From NCBI GenBank assembly GCA_934254725.1, contig CAKQLR010000033.1:1-21172 (forward strand): DNA of 21,172 bases, given 5' to 3'. Below are positions 16,601-21,172 of this stretch, piece after piece. The stretch's first letter is position 1, and every line of letters begins with the position of its first letter. This DNA is from an uncultured Clostridia bacterium. Lineage in GTDB: Bacteria > Bacillota > Clostridia > Christensenellales > Borkfalkiaceae. Below the pieces are notes generated by a model. The model was not told the origin of the DNA. It was given only the letters and a program-made list of their open reading frames with translations, and made no database searches. Made by a program: the position numbers and the translations under genes.

Positions 16601-19600
16601 TACGGGCAACGTAGTCTGGAATAAAACTATAAACAACCAACGCAAATCTTACAATACGGGCGGCAGCATCACGGCTTCCCCGATAGAAGTTAAGTTTGAC
16701 GTTTCCGAAACCGATTTAAAGAACAACTCCAAATATACTTTGAGAGTAGAAACGTATATCGATCAGGGTGAAAACGGCGATTTTGCCGAGCAGAATAACA
16801 AGAGGAACGTGTTTGAATTCCCGTTCACGATTGACTTCGAAGCCCCGATCATTACAGACGTAACGTACCGTACGGAGTTTGACGACAGCACGAAGAAGAC
16901 CACTCTTTACGCAGACTTGTCCGTTTACGACAACCACTATGCAATGGCTCTTCAGCCCGGCGTAATTACGAGAAGCAAGGAAGAGGGATACCTTTATTCT
17001 TTGGATATGTTCGGTCAGTATCTTACGCCTGTATATTCGTCCTATAACTCCACGACAAAGGTAAGCATCAATCTTACGGATTACGTTCAGCAGATTAAAT
17101 CGTCCCTCAGAATAGGCTATAAAGATAACGGCGAAAGCTACACCGTAGAAAACGCAAACACATTCGTCGTAAACGTTTACGACTACGCGTTCAATACCGC
17201 TACCTATGAGCTTAAAATCCCCGACGAAATAACCGCGATGTACTTCCACGAGGAAGACAAACCCGCTAACCCCGTAGACGAGCTTTACCTCAACGTAAAC
17301 GAATTCAAGGACCTTGCGAGAATACTTTCCACCTATCCGGACGAAAGCTGGGTACAGTCTCTCGATTACGAAGTAAAGAACGTGACCGACGGAGTGGAAG
17401 TTATTTCCGTAGTTAACAACAACATCGTAGCAAAAGAAAGCGGCGACGCAGTTCTTAAAGCTATAGGTTACGATAAAAACGGAACGCGCGTAGAGTGCTC
17501 GTTGAAAATTCACGTTTACTCCCCGGACGAAGCGGGCTACAAAAAGCTCACCGTTAAGGAAGTAAACAAATTCGACCTTGTCGGCTACGAAACGATAAAA
17601 GCTTATTACTCGCTCAACAGCGACGACAGAGAAATAGGCATAACCGGTTCCACCACCGAATTCGACAAGAATCAAAAAACGTATACTCTTTCGATGTTCC
17701 CGTCTGAAAGAGTAAAGATCAATTATCTGCTCGAATCCTACTTCCCCGAAAGAACGTCTGTAACCATAACCACGCTTGACGATAACGTAGTTGTGGAAGG
17801 CGACGAAATAGAAGCGAGAAAGAAGGGCAACACGAGCGTTACCTTAAGGGTAAGATACAAATCTCCCGACGGTAAAGAATACGCAACCTCGTACGAAAAG
17901 AAGATAAGCATAAAGGTAAAAGAGCCTTTCACGACTCAGAGTATATATCTTATGAGTTACAAAGGCATGGGCGGCGAAGTAACCATACCCGCAAACAAGG
18001 GTATCACCACCATATATCAGTATGCGTTCTCCAACTACGAATACGTTGAGAAAGATCTCGCAAACGGCGACGTAGTGGATAAAGAAGATCCTTACTACAT
18101 CAAGCCCGTTTATATCGGTGAAAACACGATAACAAAGGTAATTATACCTAAGGGCGTAACGAGCATTATGAGCTACGCTTTCGCAGGTCTTACCGCGCTT
18201 AAAGAGGTCGTATTCGAAGAAAACGAAAAAGGCATCAACATCGGCGTGGGTGCTTTCGAAGGTTGTACCTCTCTTGAAAAAGTAACCTTCGCAAAGGATG
18301 CAAGCGGAAAAACTCTTATTAAATTCATAAATAAAAACGCGTTCGCAAACTGCACGAAACTCAGCGCGATAGATCTGAGCGGCGTGGTTGCGATAGGTGA
18401 TTACTCGTTTATGAATTGTAACATCGGCAACCTCGTACTTCCCAAAACGGCTCAATCCATAGGTATCGGCTCGTTTATGGGCAATAAGAACATGGTAGCG
18501 GCAGAAATTTCCGCTTCCAAAATCAAAGTAGGCGTAGACGCGTTTTACAATTGCCCGATGCTGGTAAGCATCTCGCTGAACGCTCCGGTTATTTCGGCTC
18601 AGTTATTTAACGGCTGTACCGGACTTGAAAGCGTAAAACTCGGCAAAGACGTAGCCGTAATAGGTCAGTACGCGTTCAACGCTTGCGACAAACTCACCGA
18701 GATTACCGTAGACAAGAAAAACCCGTACCTCACATCCGAAGACGGTATTATTTACAACAAGGATAAAACGGAAGTTGTACTGGTACCCCGCTTTAAGGCT
18801 ACCGCAACGCTCACCTTGCCTGAAACCGTAACAAAAATCGGCAAAGGCGCGTTCAGCGGAGTAAAACGTATAGGTAAAGTAATAGGTAAAAACGTAACGG
18901 TTATCGACGATTATGCGTTCTCCGATTGCACGTCGTTATACAGTGCTTCTTTCGGAAACGTAACCGAAATAGGCTCTTATGCTTTTGCTAATACCGGTCT
19001 TGAAAATCTTCCTTCGTTCGACAAAGGAACGGGTGAATACGCTCTTAAAACGATAGGTGATTATGCTTTCGCTTATACAAATCTCGAAACGGTCGATTTC
19101 AGAGAATACGGCGATGGTCTCGAAATAGGCTCGTATGCGTTCTTCGAATGCAAAAACCTTACAAGCTTTATCGCAGGCAACGACGTAACGATAGGCGATT
19201 ACGCTTTCGCTTCGAGAATACAGCTCTACACTTACGAAAACTATCAGAATACAAGTTATCTTGCAGATCCGAGATACTATAAAGAAGTCAAAGAAACGGT
19301 TATCGATGCAGACGGAAACGAAAGGACTTTCTACAACCTTTATTACCAGATCGAAGCGGGCGCTAACTCCACGCTTGCGGAAGTTAAACTCGGAAACAAC
19401 GCTCAGATAGGCAACTATGCGTTCCTGTTTAACGTTAATCTTAAGAAGGTTGAGCTCGGTACAGACGCAAAAATCGGAGATTATGCGTTTTCCACCTGCA
19501 AAAACCTTGACACAATTAACCTAAATAATGTAAAATCGATAGGTGATTATGCTTTCTCCGGAATAACCACAATGGTTTATACGAAGAGGGATAGCAGATA

Positions 19601-21172
19601 CAGCTACGCATACAAGTATGAAATCATCAACGGTGAACTTGTTGCTACCGATTACCTGCGTTCTTCTCTCGCGTCCGGCATAACGGAAGCAAACCTCGGT
19701 GAAGGCGTTCAGCTCGGTACTGGCGTGTTCGCTTATGCTGACAAGCTCACAAACGTAACTCTTCCCGAAAGCTTCACCGGTAAGGTAAGCGAAACGGACG
19801 ACGGAGCGGAAACTTTCGCTGATAACTTTGTACCCGCATATGCGTTTACGTACGCAAAAGCGCTTACAAGCGTTGACTTTACAAACGTTGAAGGCATAGG
19901 TGAATATGCATTTGCATTCACCGCGTTGCCCTCGCTCGACTTAAGCGCGACAGAGCAGATAGGCACAAGCGCGTTTACGAGAACGGCTGCGACTTCGGTA
20001 AAACTTGCGGACGGCGCTAAGATAGGGGACAGAGCGTTTGCTAACTGTACAAATCTTGCCACTGCTGAAAACCTTGAAAACGTAACCGAAATAGGCAGCG
20101 AAGCGTTTACGAGAACACAACTTTCTACGCTCAGCCTTAAAGAAGCCGAAAAAGTAGGAGATTTCGCTTTCGCCAAGACGAAGATAACTTCCGTAGAATT
20201 CGGCGATAAACTTACCGAAATAGGCGAAAACCCCTTCTATGACTGCGATATAGTTTCGTTCGCCAGAGAAAAGGACGTAGATTTCGGCAACACCATCGTC
20301 ACAGAATTTGAAGAAAATTACAAAATTTCCGATACCGTTTACGTTTCTGACGGCGTAATTTACAAGAACGTCAAAAACGGAAAGGTACTCGTAGCTTACC
20401 CCAAGAACGGTAAAGCAACCGCTTACACCGTAGAGGAAGGCACCGTAAGAATTTCCGCCAACGCGTTTGCTGACAGCGGATTGAACAGCGTCGTAATCGC
20501 TTCTACTGTAACGGCGATAGGCGATAAAGCGTTCTATGGTTGCAACAATCTTACCACGGTAACCTTCTTGAGCCTCGAAGCTCCCGTTCTCGAAGAAACT
20601 TACGATACGTCGTATCTGGCGTTTACAAATCTTCCTTTCACCGGATACACGTCCGACGGCAACGGCGGATTGTACGAAGGCCTCGGCATCTCCAAGTTCT
20701 ATATGTGGAACGTTACGAGCAGATATAACAACTTCTACTTCGGCGCTAACTTCGTAGACTATGTAGGTAAAGTTAAAGAAGGTCTTGTAATGGTTAAGCC
20801 GCAAAACGGCAAAAACTACAACTCGTTCATTTACGGCAAGTACTTTACTTCTGTAGTAAACGGTCAGAACGCGGCGACGGCCGACACCGTAAGAGTACTC
20901 GGTTTGATTGCGGGTCTCGATAAAGAAATTACGCTTGACGATGAAAGCGCTGTAGTTGCCGCAAGAAAAGCATACGACGCACTTCCCTCGTTAGAGCAGA
21001 AGGCTCTCGTAACCAACTTGTCGATACTTGAAAAAGCAGAATCGAGAATAAAAATTCTTAAGAGAGATAACACGTCCGATACTTCGTCTTCTTCGTCGGA
21101 AGAAGAACCCTCATCCAACGCATTGACTATAATTCTTATTTGCGTAGGCGGCGTGGTAGTGCTCGGCGGAGC
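13650..21172 (+). CDS. Giant lactocepin-like subtilisin (S8) surface protease fused to Ig-like domains and a BspA LRR solenoid (3' end outside window)
   Basis: The frame is open from 13650 to the window end (about 2507 codons) with no stop. A signal peptide covers residues ~1-35 (cut near VSA-SS), then an I9-like propeptide at about 70-190. The S8 catalytic domain has D215 (VAILDTGLD), H304 (SEHGTHVAG), oxyanion N400 and S635 (GTSMAAPNVSG), all intact, with a protease-associated domain inserted at about 490-570, as in lactocepin/C5a-peptidase-type enzymes. Next come an Fn3_5-like domain (~735-870), a further beta domain (~930-1100), a Big_2-like domain (~1205-1290) and another Ig-like domain (~1300-1430). 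A 28-unit BspA LRR array follows (~1454-2307), then a small helical module (AARKAYDALPSLEQKALV, ~2434-2470), a Ser/Glu-rich linker and a membrane helix starting near residue 2490. No LPXTG is seen. It is most likely an extracellular, membrane-anchored protease that binds its target through the LRRs. Only the last residues are missing. Confidence 0.92.
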   Translation, partial: MKKNKKLFIRLLSLLVMISVCLGFLSGDFTVGVSASSVSPVAAITKLKEGLNSDIEKYFDGSVVEKLPETVGEDEEISVIVSMKTEGVVDGYLASDQTESVSEYAYGAEAKILKDKAETERKVLTRKLDKAGISYKMGETYDNVLSGFEITIKAKDFYKTEELLKQNSATAIVGEVYEESKYQVVINDVEVDKKTGIFTNTSDYTGKGVVVAILDTGLDYTHTAFEAPETADKDDLIKKENGRLYKYSEDGTKTDLFNMQGKKLSAARTTKGLTAQDVYVNRKVPYAYDYADKDPDVFPINSEHGTHVAGIIAGEDSEIKGVATEAQLAIMKVFSDSQDGAKTSWLIAALEDCVNIGVDVINMSLGSGCGFSREVDDQNVANAYNKVKEAGISLIASAANSYNSTMNSEKNGSNGLTSNPDSGTVGSPSTFAGALSVASVDGVMTPYLLYGEEIMYFKEASTADNVDKDFVNEILTARGELDGTTYDSYDFTYVTIAGNGESSYYKIHEKEYYKGKIALVRRGVTTFEEKVRTAFDQGCLGVIIYNNVSGSISMSVGNNIGAVCSLAQDEGEILASQPEGTIRISRSQEAGPFMSDFSSWGPTSDLKIKPEITGHGGEIYSSVPGQEYDKLSGTSMAAPNVSGVTALIRQYVKNEVAPKGSTPTEITAIVNRLLMSTADIIINKNGVAYAVRKQGAGLVNITKATAAEAYLVTYDRNGKEIDKTKLMDTTKLEIGDDKEKTGVYEMTFGIKALDTQNVTYDVSALVNTEGVSTTYTKHSERTVTQDGYALEGGQKSFRITSVENGSYSGNKVTVEKGETATVTVKITLSDEDKKYLDESFENGMYIEGFIKLTACDGTKVDLSVPFLGFYGDWTEAPIFDEEYYDTNKDELNSGISQEDKLMPDAYATRVIGSLYSDYISTLGTYRFTQNPSMPVIAASKEHISLSNQKAKNEKSNYSVCGIYSINAGLLRNVKIAYLTITEDSTGNVVWNKTINNQRKSYNTGGSITASPIEVKFDVSETDLKNNSKYTLRVETYIDQGENGDFAEQNNKRNVFEFPFTIDFEAPIITDVTYRTEFDDSTKKTTLYADLSVYDNHYAMALQPGVITRSKEEGYLYSLDMFGQYLTPVYSSYNSTTKVSINLTDYVQQIKSSLRIGYKDNGESYTVENANTFVVNVYDYAFNTATYELKIPDEITAMYFHEEDKPANPVDELYLNVNEFKDLARILSTYPDESWVQSLDYEVKNVTDGVEVISVVNNNIVAKESGDAVLKAIGYDKNGTRVECSLKIHVYSPDEAGYKKLTVKEVNKFDLVGYETIKAYYSLNSDDREIGITGSTTEFDKNQKTYTLSMFPSERVKINYLLESYFPERTSVTITTLDDNVVVEGDEIEARKKGNTSVTLRVRYKSPDGKEYATSYEKKISIKVKEPFTTQSIYLMSYKGMGGEVTIPANKGITTIYQYAFSNYEYVEKDLANGDVVDKEDPYYIKPVYIGENTITKVIIPKGVTSIMSYAFAGLTALKEVVFEENEKGINIGVGAFEGCTSLEKVTFAKDASGKTLIKFINKNAFANCTKLSAIDLSGVVAIGDYSFMNCNIGNLVLPKTAQSIGIGSFMGNKNMVAAEISASKIKVGVDAFYNCPMLVSISLNAPVISAQLFNGCTGLESVKLGKDVAVIGQYAFNACDKLTEITVDKKNPYLTSEDGIIYNKDKTEVVLVPRFKATATLTLPETVTKIGKGAFSGVKRIGKVIGKNVTVIDDYAFSDCTSLYSASFGNVTEIGSYAFANTGLENLPSFDKGTGEYALKTIGDYAFAYTNLETVDFREYGDGLEIGSYAFFECKNLTSFIAGNDVTIGDYAFASRIQLYTYENYQNTSYLADPRYYKEVKETVIDADGNERTFYNLYYQIEAGANSTLAEVKLGNNAQIGNYAFLFNVNLKKVELGTDAKIGDYAFSTCKNLDTINLNNVKSIGDYAFSGITTMVYTKRDSRYSYAYKYEIINGELVATDYLRSSLASGITEANLGEGVQLGTGVFAYADKLTNVTLPESFTGKVSETDDGAETFADNFVPAYAFTYAKALTSVDFTNVEGIGEYAFAFTALPSLDLSATEQIGTSAFTRTAATSVKLADGAKIGDRAFANCTNLATAENLENVTEIGSEAFTRTQLSTLSLKEAEKVGDFAFAKTKITSVEFGDKLTEIGENPFYDCDIVSFAREKDVDFGNTIVTEFEENYKISDTVYVSDGVIYKNVKNGKVLVAYPKNGKATAYTVEEGTVRISANAFADSGLNSVVIASTVTAIGDKAFYGCNNLTTVTFLSLEAPVLEETYDTSYLAFTNLPFTGYTSDGNGGLYEGLGISKFYMWNVTSRYNNFYFGANFVDYVGKVKEGLVMVKPQNGKNYNSFIYGKYFTSVVNGQNAATADTVRVLGLIAGLDKEITLDDESAVVAARKAYDALPSLEQKALVTNLSILEKAESRIKILKRDNTSDTSSSSSEEEPSSNALTIILICVGGVVVLGG
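18009..20570 (+). repeat. BspA-type LRR array, about 28 units, in the S8 protease
   Basis: Units follow I-G-D/S-Y-A-F-x-x-C-x-x-L-x-x-V-x-L, from IYQYAFSNYEYVE to IGDKAFYGCNNLTTVTF. Two units are joined by the classic BspA 'NPYLTSEDGIIYNKDKTEVV' type hairpin: one at about 18720-18840, and a second (VSDGVIYKNVKNGKVLVAYP) at about 20340-20440. Non-LRR islands interrupt the array at about 19228-19375 and 19570-19690. Confidence 0.85.
19051..19556 (+). repeat. 20-bp exact direct repeat within the protease LRR region
   Basis: CGATAGGTGATTATGCTTTC occurs at 19051-19070 and at 19537-19556, 486 bp apart and in the same reading frame (162 codons). It encodes the recurring IGDYAF motif. Recombination between the copies would remove whole LRR units without a frameshift. 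Confidence 0.75.

Noticed and set aside
11080..18455. Long open frames on the minus strand (390, 469, 423, 319 and 203 codons)
   Set aside because: They lie exactly opposite two certain genes, have Val/Phe/Tyr/Arg-rich sequences without domains, and have no Shine-Dalgarno or spacing logic. They arise because the sense codons TTA, CTA and TCA are rare here, which removes stops on the opposite strand.
3930..20728. Small + strand frames inside the genes (for example 3930-4169, 4293-4511, 9464-9658, 15338-15538, 20540-20728)
   Set aside because: They are out-of-frame shadows inside well-supported coding regions, with Arg-rich, low-sense translations and no initiation signals.
20900..21172. Sortase LPXTG signal before the C-terminal hydrophobic helix of the protease
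   Set aside because: Only LPSLE (in the helical module) resembles it, and it lies too far upstream and lacks the T-G. The linker before the helix is Ser/Glu-rich without any LPXTG-like motif. The true C-terminus is beyond the window.
1..21172. tRNA or rRNA genes, insertion sequences, CRISPR arrays, attachment sites
   Set aside because: The only gap over 70 nt is 8013-8253, which shows none of these. No transposase or integrase frame and no regular DNA repeat-spacer pattern was seen; the LRR repeats are coding and diverged.

Overview
The window looks like a surface-protein locus from a Firmicutes (Clostridia-type) bacterium. The evidence is strong Shine-Dalgarno sites, lipobox lipoproteins, a sigma-A style promoter, ATGA-coupled genes, moderate GC content and very large secreted proteins built from BspA-type leucine-rich repeats, InlB/Listeria-Bacteroides repeats and a lactocepin-like subtilase. 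An uncultured gut or rumen Clostridia lineage (for example Christensenellales) is my guess from the style of the proteins. No marker gene in the window proves it.

Everything real lies on the + strand and the coding density is very high. Region 1 (1-8012) holds the tail of a probable DUF58 protein, a BatA-like VWA membrane protein (78-2135), a larger double-VWA membrane protein with a non-catalytic glutamine-amidotransferase-like fold (2149-5004), and an LRR lipoprotein with a C-terminal InlB-type repeat (5043-8012). Gaps are -4, 13 and 38 nt, so this reads as one operon. The usual partner of such a set, a MoxR-type AAA+ ATPase, would be upstream and is not visible.

Region 2 begins after a 241-nt gap (8013-8253), the only sizeable non-coding stretch. 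It holds a good extended -10 promoter, a dyad overlapping its -35, and a roughly 100-nt leader. It drives a 1775-residue lipoprotein (8254-13581) whose N-terminus has four InlB-like repeats and whose remaining ~1400 residues I do not recognise, apart from a loose beta-type repeat. After 68 nt comes a giant, nearly complete subtilisin-family surface protease (13650 to the window end), fused to Ig-like domains, a 28-unit BspA LRR solenoid, a helical module and a C-terminal membrane segment.

Working model (inference): the MoxR/DUF58/VWA-type membrane machinery and three exported proteins with shared adhesive modules form one cell-envelope system. The VWA proteins would act on the outer face of the membrane in folding, assembly or anchoring of surface proteins, the LRR and InlB modules would bind ligands, and the protease would degrade substrates or process its neighbours. 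The linkage of this machinery to LRR and protease surface proteins is the most interesting point. No RNA genes, mobile elements or CRISPR arrays were seen.
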